From Kurthia senegalensis (lineage in GTDB: Bacteria; Bacillota; Bacilli; Bacillales_A; Planococcaceae), in NCBI RefSeq assembly GCF_000285595.1, contig NZ_HE611068.1, forward strand, positions 44,499 through 108,498: a stretch of DNA of 64,000 nucleotides, read 5' to 3'. The first letter of the stretch is position 1. Each line of letters begins with the position of its first letter. Positions 24,575 to 35,384 of this stretch are shown one piece after another. The notes beneath the pieces are model-generated. The model was given only the letters and a program-made list of their open reading frames with translations, searched no databases and had not been told where the DNA came from. The position numbers were made by a program, and so were the translations under genes.

Positions 24575-25507
24575 ATGAAAGCATTAGGCTATAACCATTA
24601 CGGTAAACCCGACGTATTTGAAGAAGTAACGATGCCAACACCGACAGTTGGCACTGATGAAGTATTATTGAAAACGAAATTTGTTAGTATCCATCCCGTT
24701 GATGCCCTTATTCGAAGTGGCGGCTTCTCAGGTGGACACGCATTGAATCAACTATTAATTCCTGGTAGTGAAGTGTTAGGTGAAATTGTTGAACTTGGCA
24801 CAGACGTACAAGGTTTCGCAAAAGGCGACATCGTCATCGGTAAACCCGGTCGAGCTGGCTATGCAGACTATGTTGTCGTACACCAATCGAAAGTTTTCCA
24901 TAAACCGAAAGATATGCCGAACGAAGCGGCAGCTGGCTTTTCAGGTGTCGGCAATACCGCTTACTACACGTTGTTCGACTTCGGTAACATCCAAGCAGGC
25001 GAAACGATCACCATCTTAGGCGCATCTGGTGGCGTCGGTTCGATTGCTATTCAAATCGCCAAAAATGAAGGACTCCATGTCATTGCTGTCGCAAGTGAAA
25101 AAAATAAACAATACGTCCTTCAACTCGGTGCAGATGAATTCGTTGACTACAAACAACCGAGTCAACTTGAAGCCATTCATGACCGTGCTGACATCGTCAT
25201 CGATGCTTCCCTCTTCGCTTCATCTGCTGAATCAGGACTCGCACTCGTTAAAGACGGTGGTCGTTACGTCACGTTGACACGCTCACCAGAAGCCCCTACA
25301 GGCAAACAAATCGACATCATCGATATGCGTAGAACACCAGATATGACCGACAAAAAAGCGATGGACTACTTAACAGCACTACACGAAAAACACCCCGTCC
25401 ATGTCAAACCAACCGCCCTCTTCCCATTCTCGGTAAAAGGCGTTGTCGCAGCGCATACCGCACTCGAAGACGGATCCCTTTCTAAAAAAATCTTGTTAGA
25501 AGTGTAA
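24575..25507 (+). CDS. Zinc-independent quinone oxidoreductase-like (MDR family) dehydrogenase
   Basis: NADPH-dependent medium-chain reductase of 310 aa. The catalytic-domain start MKALGYNHYGKPDVFEEV, the segment VSIHPVDALIRSGGF, and the nucleotide-binding ILGASGGVGSIAIQIAKNEG are those of the QOR/zeta-crystallin branch; the Zn ligands of alcohol dehydrogenases are missing. The C-terminal KGVVAAHTALEDGSLSKKILLEV is typical. The ATG at 24575 follows GAGGTGAAG, while a longer frame upstream has no site. Single gene, terminator downstream; substrate unknown. Confidence 0.87.
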   Translation: MKALGYNHYGKPDVFEEVTMPTPTVGTDEVLLKTKFVSIHPVDALIRSGGFSGGHALNQLLIPGSEVLGEIVELGTDVQGFAKGDIVIGKPGRAGYADYVVVHQSKVFHKPKDMPNEAAAGFSGVGNTAYYTLFDFGNIQAGETITILGASGGVGSIAIQIAKNEGLHVIAVASEKNKQYVLQLGADEFVDYKQPSQLEAIHDRADIVIDASLFASSAESGLALVKDGGRYVTLTRSPEAPTGKQIDIIDMRRTPDMTDKKAMDYLTALHEKHPVHVKPTALFPFSVKGVVAAHTALEDGSLSKKILLEV

Positions 25508-25513
25508 CAATGA

Positions 25514-25544
25514 GAAAAACCTGCCTAATGTGGGCAGGTTTTTT
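25514..25544 (+). terminator. Terminator after the MDR dehydrogenase
   Basis: AAAACCTGCC and GGGCAGGTTTTTT form the stem with T tail. Confidence 0.88.
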
Positions 25545-25679
25545 GTTTTCATTTCATTATTTACAGTAAGTACAATGACACGAAAACCCATCCGAAATAA
25601 AGGAGAATCGATTCTAAAACGATTCGAACAAACATGATAAACTTATACTAGACACAAGATTTTAAAAGGAGATATATAT

Positions 25680-25910
25680 ATGACTTACTTCGTTTTATTA
25701 CTATTATTAGCAATTTTAGTTGTGCAATTTATGTGGTTTAAACAATCGAAAACTTCTACAACATTGATCTTCCCGGTACTATTCACTGTCATCTTTATTG
25801 TCTTATTAATTTTACATTTAGATCTTGGTACAATGACTATACCAGCAATCGTTACAGGCATCCTTCTTTGGGTGTTATTCATTCTTACTGTTTCAATGAA
25901 GAAAAAATAA
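25680..25910 (+). CDS. Small membrane protein, 76 aa
   Basis: Not recognised. Almost entirely hydrophobic with three probable helices (VLLLLLAILVVQFMWF, LIFPVLFTVIFIVLLILHL, IPAIVTGILLWVLFILTV) and a KKK end. AAAGGAGATATATAT gives a clear ribosome site, and its own terminator follows, so a real monocistronic gene is likely. Confidence 0.6.
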   Translation: MTYFVLLLLLAILVVQFMWFKQSKTSTTLIFPVLFTVIFIVLLILHLDLGTMTIPAIVTGILLWVLFILTVSMKKK

Positions 25911-25920
25911 TGTATGTGTA

Positions 25921-25950
25921 AAAAAGGCAGCCTTAGTAGCTGCTTTTTTT
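25921..25950 (+). terminator. Terminator after the 76-aa membrane protein
   Basis: AAAAAGGCAGC and GCTGCTTTTTT form the stem. Confidence 0.85.
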
Positions 25951-25973
25951 ATATCTAATACGAAAAATTAGTA

Positions 25974-26198
25974 TTAAGGATTATATTTCTTATCACTAGC
26001 TGAGCTTTCTTTCGTATGCTCTTTGTTCTTTTCGTCTTTGACTTTTTCATTTAATTCTTCAACCGGTATGGCATCTACTGTTTGCATATCTTCATGCATA
26101 TCAAAAAGGCTCGGATTATCTGAATCGACCATATCAGGCTTTTCTAAATTTTTTCTGCTCTTTTCTTTATGTGAGTCTCGTTCGAATTCTTTCGTCAT
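25974..26198 (-). CDS. Small hydrophilic protein of unknown function, 74 aa
   Basis: Not recognised. Highly charged (about 40 % Asp, Glu, Lys, Arg), without hydrophobic core, so probably disordered: MTKEFERDSHKEKSR at the start and KEHTKESSASDKKYNP at the end. The ATG at 26198 follows AAAGGAGAGTTTTAA, a strong site. It resembles in composition the small stress-type hydrophilic proteins of spore-forming Bacillales, but no family is assigned. Confidence 0.6.
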   Translation of the reverse strand: MTKEFERDSHKEKSRKNLEKPDMVDSDNPSLFDMHEDMQTVDAIPVEELNEKVKDEKNKEHTKESSASDKKYNP

Positions 26199-26255
26199 TT
26201 AAAACTCTCCTTTCGTAAGTTCGTTAAACAATTGTTGCGACCTTTATATTGTCTG

Positions 26256-26390
26256 CTAACGGCCGTTTTTATTCACTTCTCCAAATACTTTCTCACCTAC
26301 AACTACACCATCGTGCTCAATATATGGTTCTTTTAAAAGTGTCGCTTCTTTCACACAGAGCGTTTTATCATGAGGATATGTTTCATCCAT
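26256..26390 (-). CDS. Possible 44-aa small protein
   Basis: An uninterrupted frame from ATG (26390) starting MDETYPHDKTLCVKEATLLK and ending GEKVFGEVNKNGR. Composition looks protein-like, but the ribosome site (TAGGGACGTGC) is weak. It could be a remnant of a larger gene. Confidence 0.3.
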   Translation of the reverse strand: MDETYPHDKTLCVKEATLLKEPYIEHDGVVVGEKVFGEVNKNGR

Positions 26391-26409
26391 GCACGTCCCT
26401 ATTTTTCAA

Positions 26410-26490
26410 TTAGGCATCGAAGGAGGAAGCCATATAAATACTATTGAATACAACTAGATCCTTTAATTTTCCATTCGGGTTTTGTTTCAT
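26410..26490 (-). CDS. Possible 26-aa small peptide
   Basis: The ATG at 26490 follows a very good ribosome site, AAAGGAGGCGTTTTG. The frame reads MKQNPNGKLKDLVVFNSIYM and ends ASSFDA. Too short to judge by composition; the site is the main evidence. Confidence 0.35.
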   Translation of the reverse strand: MKQNPNGKLKDLVVFNSIYMASSFDA

Positions 26491-26840
26491 CAAAACGCCT
26501 CCTTTGAATTATCGCAAGTATACTAAAAGTATTGCCTAATTGCTGGACGATAAAACATGAGGACATACCAGCTAGAACATTGTCCTCAATATAATTCCAT
26601 ATTTGTTTCAGCGTTAAGACAATAAAAATACTTAGCATGATTTTAGCTGCATTCGTACGTATTCTTTATTACAGCCCCAAAGTGAGTTGATTTAAATAGT
26701 CGTGGAAGTTCATTGGATCTGTTCTTTTAAAAATGAATAGCACGATTCTAATTAATGCCCAAGTAATACGATTACACCTCTATTCGAATCGTTACTTTTA
26801 TATTTGTTTTAACGACAAAGCATTTTGGAGAAAATTAAAT
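26491..26840. other. Intergenic region with possible gene debris
   Basis: No well-supported gene. On the minus strand a frame reading RITWALIRIVLFIFKR...LGL stops at 26669. Beyond that stop the same frame continues as IMLSIFIVLTLKQIWNYIED. Both look like membrane-protein fragments, but without start signals. I read it as decayed sequence. Confidence 0.3.
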
Positions 26841-26885
26841 AAAAAAAGTGCCAAAACCCTTAATCTTAAAGGATTTTGACACTCA
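26841..26885 (-). terminator. Terminator of ssrA
   Basis: Minus strand AGTGTCAAAATCC and GGGTTTTGGCACT form a long stem with T7. Confidence 0.88.
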
Positions 26886-26909
26886 TTGAAACCGTATGAT
26901 TTCGTCTTA

Positions 26910-27261
26910 TGGAGACGGCGGGAGTCGAACCCGCGTCCAGAAACTCCAGTACTTGAAGCACTACGTGTGTAGTCTATCTACTTACGTTTCGCACTGCATT
27001 ATGCCGACAGACAGGCGTCTTGAGCGCTAACCTACTAATCTCCTCTTACAGACTCAGGTTGCACCTGTAAGCGTATCCCACTAAAGTTGGGCCTCAGTTA
27101 CTACTACATGGGCGATAGAGCAGTGAGGCAGTTGCAGAACTAAGCTGCAGCTAATTGATTGTTTGTTTTGCCAGTTATAAATAACTTCCGTTGATGACGA
27201 AGCCGAGACCTCCGACACGCGATCCAAGCCCAGACATCCCTGTCGAATCCGTAACGTCCCC
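26910..27261 (-). ncRNA. ssrA: Transfer-messenger RNA (tmRNA)
   Basis: Rescues stalled ribosomes and tags the nascent peptide for proteolysis, with SmpB. The 5' end is GGGGACGTTACGGATTCGAC and the 3' end GGTTCGACTCCCGCCGTCTCC plus discriminator A; the seven-base acceptor stem pairs. The sequence after the A is TAAG, so the 3' CCA is not encoded and must be added. The internal tag frame reads GKTNNQLAAA-stop (stop at 27140), preceded by the usual resume Ala, giving AGKTNNQLAAA. smpB lies close by on the same strand. Confidence 0.95.
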
Positions 27262-27373
27262 TTAGTTCCGTTGACAAAGAGCGTAAAGCAACATGTGCTC
27301 GTACTAGCTGTCGGAATAAGGTGTGTTCGGACATCGCATAAAGCGATGTAGAATACTGGCTTGTATGTTTATT

Positions 27374-27402
27374 ATTATAACGCAATATTAACAACCTCGC
27401 AA
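27374..27402 (-). promoter_or_regulatory. Promoter of ssrA
   Basis: TTGCGA (27397-27402), 17-bp spacer, TATAAT (27374-27379). Transcription should begin ~110 nt before the mature 5' end, giving a leader with a small hairpin (ACATCGC/GCGATGT) removed by processing. Confidence 0.75.
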
Positions 27403-27434
27403 CCAATTTACTTTTACCGATACAAGTTCATCAT

Positions 27435-27468
27435 GAAAAAAACGTCGGAGCATGGCGCTTCGACGTTT
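27435..27468 (-). terminator. Terminator after the Lys-rich secreted protein
   Basis: Minus strand AAACGTCG and CGACGTTTTTTT form the stem. Confidence 0.8.
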
Positions 27469-27479
27469 AGGGTTATTGA

Positions 27480-27977
27480 TTATTTTTTAGCAACTGATTG
27501 ATTTGCGTACGTTTTTAAATTGGTAATATCAGCGTTTACTTTCGCAAGTAACACATCATATTTTGCCATTAATACACCGTAGTCTGATGCATTAATACGA
27601 TGTTTTTTATCTAGTGTTGTGAGTTGCTTTTTAATCGCAGTTAATTGATTTTTTTGTGCTTTATATTTTCCATAAAAGCTCGTATATTTTTTATTCGCTA
27701 CGGTCTTAGATAATTTCTTTTTCGCTTTTCCTTTTTGATCAACGCTGTAATATTTTTCTACAGCTTTTTCGATAGCTTTCACATTGGCATCTACTTGTAC
27801 TAATTTTTTATTAATTGATTTTCCTGTCGCTGTTTTGACTGTCTTCACTTTTGGTGTCGCTGTTTTGACAGTTTTCACTGTTTTCGTATGTGTTGTTTGA
27901 TGTTCCTTTGCACTTGCAAATGTCCCCACATTTAATGTTAGTGCAGCGATTGCTACTGAAGCGATTACTTTTTTCAT
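27480..27977 (-). CDS. Secreted Lys-rich helical protein of unknown function
   Basis: Not recognised. The 165-aa product has a signal peptide (MKKVIASVAIAALTLNVGTFASA, cut after ASA). A short basic repeat region follows with KTVKTA twice (KTVKTATPKVKTVKTATGK), then a helical domain of ~110 residues rich in Lys and Ala. Predicted pI is very high. The ATG at 27977 is preceded by GGGAGGAATTAG. It is inserted between smpB and ssrA, which are neighbours in B. subtilis, so it may be a lineage-specific gene. Confidence 0.65.
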   Translation of the reverse strand: MKKVIASVAIAALTLNVGTFASAKEHQTTHTKTVKTVKTATPKVKTVKTATGKSINKKLVQVDANVKAIEKAVEKYYSVDQKGKAKKKLSKTVANKKYTSFYGKYKAQKNQLTAIKKQLTTLDKKHRINASDYGVLMAKYDVLLAKVNADITNLKTYANQSVAKK

Positions 27978-28188
27978 CTTCTAATTCCTCCCTTGGCCTT
28001 TAACGTAAATACGTTTTTAGTACTTTTAGTATATGTATTAACGTAAATTTAGTATAGTGAATTTCTATTACAAAAAATAACAATTTCATGTAGAATACAT
28101 TACTAAAACACTTATTTATTACATTTTTATATCATTCAATTCAAAATCTCGTATTTTTACTATTTATACATACAAAAAATTATACATA

Positions 28189-28220
28189 CAAAAAAGCCAT
28201 GAATCGTATTCATGGCTTTT
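28189..28220 (-). terminator. Terminator after smpB
   Basis: Minus strand AAAGCCATGAAT and ATTCATGGCTTTTTT form a near-perfect stem. Confidence 0.88.
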
Positions 28221-28227
28221 CATTCGT

Positions 28228-28692
28228 TTAGCGATTGCGTTCGCGCATCGCACGATCGACATCGCGTTTCGCATCTTTTTTCTTCAAGTCTTGGCGTTTA
28301 TCGTAATTTTTCTTACCTTTACCGAGACCGATTAGAAGTTTGGCATAGCCGTCTTTAATGTACATCTTAAGTGGAACGATTGTGTACCCTTCACGCTTAA
28401 TGTCGTAATTCAGTTGTCGTATTTGGTTTTTGTGTAATAGCAGCTTACGTGTACGAATCGGATCATGGTTGAAGATGTTCCCTTGTTCGTACGGGCTAAC
28501 GTGCATATTAGACACCCAAGCTTCTCCGTTGCGAATTTGAATATATGAATCTTTTAGCTGTACTTTCCCTTTTCGAATTGATTTGATTTCGGTTCCGTTT
28601 AATACGATCCCCGCTTCAATTGTCTCTTCAATAAAGTAATCATGACTCGCCTTTTTGTTTTGAGCGATTGCATTACCTTTTCCCTTTGGCAT
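28228..28692 (-). CDS. smpB: SsrA-binding protein SmpB
   Basis: Binds tmRNA and brings it to stalled ribosomes. The 154-aa product has the conserved core [47 protein letters not shown] and the basic tail [21 protein letters not shown]. The ATG at 28692 after GAGGTGACGCAC is preferred to a GTG three codons earlier that overlaps the site. Downstream of rnr by 33 bp, with ssrA further down on the same strand. Confidence 0.95.
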   Translation of the reverse strand: MPKGKGNAIAQNKKASHDYFIEETIEAGIVLNGTEIKSIRKGKVQLKDSYIQIRNGEAWVSNMHVSPYEQGNIFNHDPIRTRKLLLHKNQIRQLNYDIKREGYTIVPLKMYIKDGYAKLLIGLGKGKKNYDKRQDLKKKDAKRDVDRAMRERNR

Positions 28693-28725
28693 GTGCGTCA
28701 CCTCAATTAAATATAGTTAGTTTAC

Positions 28726-31095
28726 TTATTTGTGTTTGTTGTTTTTTGAAGCTTTCGCCATGGCATCTGAGAAGCTGCCACCTTTGCGAGGTTTGCTGCC
28801 TTTGTAGCCGCCACCGTCGCGTTTGCGATCTTCTTTACGCGTACGACCGTTTACTTTCGGACCGCTTGGCGTATGTTTGTTACCACGTTTAAAATCTTTA
28901 TCTTTGTCTTTCCCTTTGATGACACGAGGGCCTGAAGAAGGGCGACGTTTTGGTTTTGGTTTCGGTTCTGGCATATCTGTGATAATGAAGTCGATTGCTG
29001 CTTCTTCCACGTTTACGTTAAATACTTTAATCGTTACGCGGTCACCGATACGGAATTGACGTGCTGTACGTTCCCCGATCATTGTCATTGAACGTTCGTC
29101 GAAGTTGTAGTAATCATCTGTTAAGTTACTGATGTGTACTAAACCTTCGATTGTGTTATCAAGCTCGATAAACATACCGAAGTTTGTAACAGAACCAACA
29201 ATACCTTCGAATTCTTGTCCAACTTTGTCCAACATGAATTGAGATTTTTTGATTGCTTCTGTATCGCGTTCTGCATCGATTGCACGACGTTCACGAGATG
29301 ATGTATGAACTGAAATTTCGTCCATTGCATTGCCCCAGAATGACGTCGTTTTTTCTGATTTGTCGCCATTGATTAAGTACGTACGGATTAGACGGTGTAC
29401 GATTAAATCAGGGTAACGACGAATTGGTGATGTGAAGTGCGTGTAATACTGTGCTGCTAAACCGAAGTGGCCTAAGCATTGTGGATCGTATTTCGCTTGT
29501 TGCATAGAACGAAGCATCATCGTAGAGATAACTGGATATTCTGGTTGACCTTCTACTGATTTTAAAATACCTTGTAATGCGCTAGGGTCGATTGAATCTG
29601 TCGCACCTTGTACGGTAATACCGAAGTTCGTAATGAACTCGAAGAAACGTTGTAGACGTTCTGGTTTTGGATCTTCGTGAATACGGTAGATGAATGGAAG
29701 TTCCATTTTACATACGTGTTCAGCTACTGTTTCGTTGGCAGCAAGCATGAAATCTTCAATCATTTTTTCAGCGATTGTACGTTCACGTACGACGACATCT
29801 GTTGGCCAGCCTTTTTCATCTACAAGAACAACTGATTCTTTTAAGTCGAAGTCTACTGCGCCGCGGCGATCACGGTTCATACGTAGAAGACTTGAAAGTT
29901 CTTTCATCGTTTCAAACATTGGCACTAATTCTTTGTAGCGTTCGATTAGTGCTTCGTCTTGGTGTTCTAAAATTTTGTATACGTCTGTGTATGTCATACG
30001 TTCGTTCGTACGAATTACACTTTGGAAAATATCGTGGTCGATTACTTTCCCTTCTTGGTTAATAATCATTTCACAAGATAATACTAAGCGATCCACTTGT
30101 GGGTTTAATGAACATAAACCATTTGAAAGACGGTGAGGAATCATCGGAATAACGCGGTCTGTTAAGTAAACAGATGTCGCACGTTCATATGCTTCTTTAT
30201 CTAAAATAGAATCTTGTGTTACGTAGTAACTAACGTCTGCGATATGGACTGTTAATTTGAAGTTACCATTGTCTAATTTCACAACGCTCACTGCATCATC
30301 TAAGTCTTTTGCAGATTCGCCATCAATTGTAACGATCATGTCTTCGCGGCAATCACGACGACCTTCACGATCCGCATCTGAAATTTCGTCCGGCACTTGT
30401 GCAGCCGCTTCGATTACTTCTTCAGGGAATTCTACATGAATATCATGTTTATGGATAATTGAAAGAATGTCGACACCTGGATCATTTTTGTGACCTAAGA
30501 TTTGAACGATCATCCCTGCAGCTTTTTGCTGTTCGTCTGGCCATTTCGTAATTTCAACGACAACTTTATGTCCGTCCATCGCACCTAAAGTGTGATCGCG
30601 ACCGATGAAAATATCTGTACCGAAACGTTTGTCATCTGGTAAAACGAAACCGAAGTTTTTGTTCGCTTGGAATTCACCAACGATACGTGATGTACCACGT
30701 TCAACGATTTCAATAATTTGACCTTCACGACGTTCGCCAGTTGAATCTGCTGACACTTTTACGATAACGGTATCGCGGTTTAAAGCGCCACCTTTCATCG
30801 TTGGTGGAATAAATACATCATCTAAGCCTTCTTCTTCTGGTGCAACGAAGCCGAAGCCTTTTGCGTGTCCGATGAAGCGACCTTTAAATGTATTCATGCG
30901 TTCTGGTGTACCGTATTTATCGTTGCTACCGCGAACGATTGTACCTTGTTCTTCTAAGTTCACAAGCACCTTCACTAATTCTTTGAAGTCTTCAGCTTCT
31001 GTTAATCCTAGTTGCTCTTCTATCTCTGCAACAGTCAGCGGTTTGACTTCGGGTTCTGTTAATAGCGCTAATGTGCGCTGTTGTAAGTTACTCAA
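28726..31095 (-). CDS. rnr: Ribonuclease R
   Basis: Processive 3'-5' exoribonuclease that degrades structured RNA and assists tmRNA-mediated decay. The 789-aa product has an N-terminal winged helix, cold-shock domains (to ~230), the RNB catalytic domain with [17 protein letters not shown] (metal-binding Asp cluster), and an S1 domain ([18 protein letters not shown]). A long Lys/Arg/Gly-rich tail ends at KASKNNKHK. The start is TTG at 31095 after GGAGGAAATGAT; the ATG inside that spacer is closed by TGA. Part of secG-est-rnr-smpB. Confidence 0.95.
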   Translation of the reverse strand: MSNLQQRTLALLTEPEVKPLTVAEIEEQLGLTEAEDFKELVKVLVNLEEQGTIVRGSNDKYGTPERMNTFKGRFIGHAKGFGFVAPEEEGLDDVFIPPTMKGGALNRDTVIVKVSADSTGERREGQIIEIVERGTSRIVGEFQANKNFGFVLPDDKRFGTDIFIGRDHTLGAMDGHKVVVEITKWPDEQQKAAGMIVQILGHKNDPGVDILSIIHKHDIHVEFPEEVIEAAAQVPDEISDADREGRRDCREDMIVTIDGESAKDLDDAVSVVKLDNGNFKLTVHIADVSYYVTQDSILDKEAYERATSVYLTDRVIPMIPHRLSNGLCSLNPQVDRLVLSCEMIINQEGKVIDHDIFQSVIRTNERMTYTDVYKILEHQDEALIERYKELVPMFETMKELSSLLRMNRDRRGAVDFDLKESVVLVDEKGWPTDVVVRERTIAEKMIEDFMLAANETVAEHVCKMELPFIYRIHEDPKPERLQRFFEFITNFGITVQGATDSIDPSALQGILKSVEGQPEYPVISTMMLRSMQQAKYDPQCLGHFGLAAQYYTHFTSPIRRYPDLIVHRLIRTYLINGDKSEKTTSFWGNAMDEISVHTSSRERRAIDAERDTEAIKKSQFMLDKVGQEFEGIVGSVTNFGMFIELDNTIEGLVHISNLTDDYYNFDERSMTMIGERTARQFRIGDRVTIKVFNVNVEEAAIDFIITDMPEPKPKPKRRPSSGPRVIKGKDKDKDFKRGNKHTPSGPKVNGRTRKEDRKRDGGGYKGSKPRKGGSFSDAMAKASKNNKHK

Positions 31096-31120
31096 ATCAT
31101 TTCCTCCTACTTCACGTTGA

Positions 31121-31867
31121 CTATTCTTGCCAATCTAATGAATTTAAAAATTGTAAAATATCTTCTTGTAATTGCTTTCTTTCTGTACCTAACGTAATGA
31201 CGTGGCCTGATTCTTCATACCACTTCATATGCTTATCAATGGACTCGACCGTGTCATAAATAATTTGGGCGGACTTTGGATTAATCACATCGTCCAACCG
31301 TCCTTGTACGACAAAAATCGGTGCATATAGTTCATCAACATGACTTCGCACATCTTGAATCAGTTCAGGAAGTTTTGGCAATGAGGGCATTCCCTCGCGT
31401 TTTATTGATTCGATCAACGCATCTTTCTGTTGTTCGTCATAGCCAAAAGCTCGACTGAAATCTTTCGCATACTTCACGATGCCACTAAACATAGTATCCG
31501 TCGTACGCATTGTCATAGGCGCACACATCGTCACAATGCCTTTAAGTGGTTTCAAATAACCTAAACGAAGTGAAAAGACACCGCCTAGTGATAAACCAGC
31601 AACCGCAATTTCCGTATAGCCGTCTGCCACTAATTCCTCGTATGCCTTCTCTACATCTTGCCACCAATCCACTGGTCCCGTTTGAATTAGTTCCAGTGGA
31701 GATGCACCATGTCCTTTATAATGAGGTGCTTTAACCGTATAGCCGCTCTTCTCTAAAAAGCGACCGAGCATATGCACATCCGCAGAATTTCCTGTGAAGC
31801 CATGTAAAAGCAAAACCGCACGTTTTCCTGCTTTATAATAAAATGGTTGTGGCAAAGATACCTTCAT
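31121..31867 (-). CDS. est: Carboxylesterase (alpha/beta hydrolase)
   Basis: Serine hydrolase of 248 aa related to the thermostable Est of Bacillales. The nucleophile elbow is GLSLGG, the oxyanion segment LLHGFTG, the acid Asp in [15 protein letters not shown] and the His in [10 protein letters not shown]. It lies between secG and rnr, as in B. subtilis (yvaK), which supports orthology. CAGGAGG precedes the ATG. The natural substrate is unknown. Confidence 0.92.
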   Translation of the reverse strand: MKVSLPQPFYYKAGKRAVLLLHGFTGNSADVHMLGRFLEKSGYTVKAPHYKGHGASPLELIQTGPVDWWQDVEKAYEELVADGYTEIAVAGLSLGGVFSLRLGYLKPLKGIVTMCAPMTMRTTDTMFSGIVKYAKDFSRAFGYDEQQKDALIESIKREGMPSLPKLPELIQDVRSHVDELYAPIFVVQGRLDDVINPKSAQIIYDTVESIDKHMKWYEESGHVITLGTERKQLQEDILQFLNSLDWQE

Positions 31868-31940
31868 TTCAAAAACCTCCTGATGTCGTCATTCGTCAAC
31901 AGATGAATTACATTGTCTCTATTATATCCTTAATAAATAG

Positions 31941-31974
31941 AAAATGCCTAACCTTTTGATAGGTTAGGCAAAAA
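31941..31974 (-). terminator. Hairpin between secG and est
   Basis: Minus strand TGCCTAACC and GGTTAGGCA form a perfect 9-bp stem followed by TTTTC. The tail is weak, so read-through into est-rnr-smpB is plausible. Confidence 0.7.
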
Positions 31975-31981
31975 TCCTTTA

Positions 31982-32209
31982 TTAATATTTTGCAATTAAA
32001 ATTGCAACAACAAAGAATAGTACTGAAAGAACAATCGTTACACGGTGTAAAACTAGTTCAACGCCACGTGCTTTTGATTTACCAAATAGTTGTTCTGCAC
32101 CACCTGAAATTGCACCAGAAAGGCCGGCACTCTTAGGTTCTTGCATTAATACAGTAACAATGATTAAACAAGCAATCACGATTAGCGCGATGATTAAAAA
32201 TGTATGCAT
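31982..32209 (-). CDS. secG: Preprotein translocase subunit SecG
   Basis: Small subunit of the SecYEG channel. The 75-aa product has two transmembrane helices ([19 protein letters not shown] and [17 protein letters not shown]) around the conserved cytoplasmic loop [32 protein letters not shown] precedes the ATG. First gene of the secG-est-rnr-smpB group. Confidence 0.95.
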   Translation of the reverse strand: MHTFLIIALIVIACLIIVTVLMQEPKSAGLSGAISGGAEQLFGKSKARGVELVLHRVTIVLSVLFFVVAILIAKY

Positions 32210-32261
32210 TCTTCCACCTCCTGCTCAACTGCACCACAACACTGCCTATTGTATTATAGAG

Positions 32262-32291
32262 CTTATATGTGTTGCATATTTGTTACGTCAA
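32262..32291 (-). promoter_or_regulatory. Candidate SigA promoter of secG
   Basis: TTGACG (32286-32291), 18-bp spacer, TATAAG (32262-32267), 53 bp before the secG start. Confidence 0.55.
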
Positions 32292-32358
32292 AACACATAA
32301 TGACATTTTACCATGAATGAGCAGAACTATATAGCAAAAAACGGTATTTTTTTGAAAA

Positions 32359-32472
32359 CTATCTCCCTAGCCAGCCACCATCGACGACGAGCGTATGTCC
32401 GTCAACATAGTCCGATGCAGCGGATGCTAAAAAGACGACAGCGCCTTTGAGATCATCGACTTTTCCCCTTTC
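32359..32472 (-). pseudogene. C-terminal remnant of a KduD-like short-chain dehydrogenase
   Basis: Minus-strand frame reads [20 protein letters not shown], then [17 protein letters not shown] and a stop at 32359. This is the usual SDR C-terminus and is closest, in my recollection, to 2-deoxy-D-gluconate 3-dehydrogenase. The N-terminal ~210 residues, including the NAD site and Tyr-Lys pair, are gone: the reading frame meets the eno terminator at 32474. The fragment itself is undamaged. Confidence 0.8.
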
Positions 32473-32473
32473 T

Positions 32474-32511
32474 AAAAAAACAGACTACACCCAATTGGCA
32501 TAGTCTGTTTC
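32474..32511 (-). terminator. Terminator of the glycolytic operon (after eno)
   Basis: Minus strand AAACAGACTA and TAGTCTGTTTTTTT form a 10-bp stem. Confidence 0.9.
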
Positions 32512-32522
32512 AAAATAAACGC

Positions 32523-33857
<1,335 letters not shown>

Positions 33858-35384
33858 TTAATCGAATAATGGTTTACCTGTCATTTCGGCAGGTTGTGGA
33901 ACACCTAAAAGTTTGAGCATTGTCGGTGCCAAGTCTGCAAGAATACCGTCGTGCATCACGACGCCTTCTTTCGTAACAATGACTGGCACTGGATTCGTAG
34001 TATGTGCTGTCATCGGATTCCCTTCAAGGGTTACAACTTCGTCAGAGTTTCCGTGGTCGGCTGTAATAATCGCATAGCCGCCTTTCGCTAAAATCGCATC
34101 CACTACATCGCCTAGACATTCATCAACGGCTTCAATCGCTTTGATTGTCGGCTCTAGCATACCGCTGTGACCGACCATGTCTGGGTTGGCAAAGTTCAAC
34201 AGAATGGCATCCACTTTGTCCCCGTTAATTTCGCTAACTAAAGCGTCACGAACTTCGTAGGCACTCATCTCTGGTTGTAAATCGTACGTTGCCACTTTTG
34301 GTGAATTGATTAAAATACGATTTTCCCCTTCGAATTTCTCTTCACGGCCACCGCTCATAAAGAACGTCACGTGTGGATATTTTTCTGTTTCTGCAATGCG
34401 TAACTGACGTAATTTTGCATCGGATAACACTTCACCCACTGTATTTTTTAAATCGTCATCGTAAAATGCGATATCACCGATTACAGTTTCACTATATTTC
34501 TTAAAGCAAACAAATTCAAGGTTTTTCGGTTGAATTTCTGAAATATCAAAACCTTCAAACTTCGGATTTGTCATAGCTGTTGATAATTGAATCGCACGGT
34601 CTGGGCGGAAGTTGAAGAAAATAACGGCATCATTATCTTCGATTTTCGCAACCGGTTGACCGTTTTGTTGTACGACGAATGGTACGACGAATTCATCGTT
34701 CACACCGTTCGCATAAGAAGCTGCAAGACCTGCTGCTGCAGACGGTTGCACTTGACCTTCGCCAAGAACGACTGCATCGTAAGCAAGTTTCACACGATCC
34801 CATCGTTTATCGCGGTCCATCGCATAGTAGCGACCGCTCACCGATGCAATTTGACCGATGCCGATTGCTTCCATTTGTTTCGCCGTCTCTTCTAAATAGC
34901 CCGGTGCTGTTTTTGGACCGACGTCACGACCATCTAAGAAAGCGTGTAAATACGCTTCGTCTAAACCTTGGTCTTTCGCAAGTTTTAATAAGGCAAATAA
35001 ATGTTCATAGTGACTGTGTACACCGCCATCTGAAAGAAGTCCTAATAAATGTAGTTTAGAACCGTGCTCTTTCACGTGGTTGATTGCTTTTAAAAGCACT
35101 TCATTTTCAAAGAAATCCCCATCTTTAATCGATTTGTCGATACGCGTTAAACTTTGATATACGATGCGCCCTGCACCGATGTTCAAATGACCGACTTCCG
35201 AATTCCCCATTTGTCCTGCTGGTAAGCCAACCGCTTCGCCTGATGCTTGCAGTTGTGAATGAGGATACGTGTTGAAATAACGATCGAAGTTAGGTTTATT
35301 CGCTTGTGCTACTGCATTCCCGAATACTTCTTTACGACAGCCGAAACCGTCTAAAATAATAAGTGCTACTGGTGTATTAGGCAT
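33858..35384 (-). CDS. gpmI: 2,3-bisphosphoglycerate-independent phosphoglycerate mutase
   Basis: Interconverts 3- and 2-phosphoglycerate with two Mn ions. The 508-aa product is in the alkaline phosphatase superfamily; [10 protein letters not shown] gives a metal Asp, [14 protein letters not shown] the phosphorylated Ser, and [10 protein letters not shown] and [11 protein letters not shown] further ligands. It overlaps the end of tpiA by 8 bp, so translation is likely coupled. Mn and pH dependence of this type is known in Bacillus. Confidence 0.96.
   Translation of the reverse strand: MPNTPVALIILDGFGCRKEVFGNAVAQANKPNFDRYFNTYPHSQLQASGEAVGLPAGQMGNSEVGHLNIGAGRIVYQSLTRIDKSIKDGDFFENEVLLKAINHVKEHGSKLHLLGLLSDGGVHSHYEHLFALLKLAKDQGLDEAYLHAFLDGRDVGPKTAPGYLEETAKQMEAIGIGQIASVSGRYYAMDRDKRWDRVKLAYDAVVLGEGQVQPSAAAGLAASYANGVNDEFVVPFVVQQNGQPVAKIEDNDAVIFFNFRPDRAIQLSTAMTNPKFEGFDISEIQPKNLEFVCFKKYSETVIGDIAFYDDDLKNTVGEVLSDAKLRQLRIAETEKYPHVTFFMSGGREEKFEGENRILINSPKVATYDLQPEMSAYEVRDALVSEINGDKVDAILLNFANPDMVGHSGMLEPTIKAIEAVDECLGDVVDAILAKGGYAIITADHGNSDEVVTLEGNPMTAHTTNPVPVIVTKEGVVMHDGILADLAPTMLKLLGVPQPAEMTGKPLFD

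Noticed and set aside
26441-26638. 65-codon minus-strand frame
   Set aside because: No ribosome site; its membrane-like start continues through an upstream stop, so it looks like debris.
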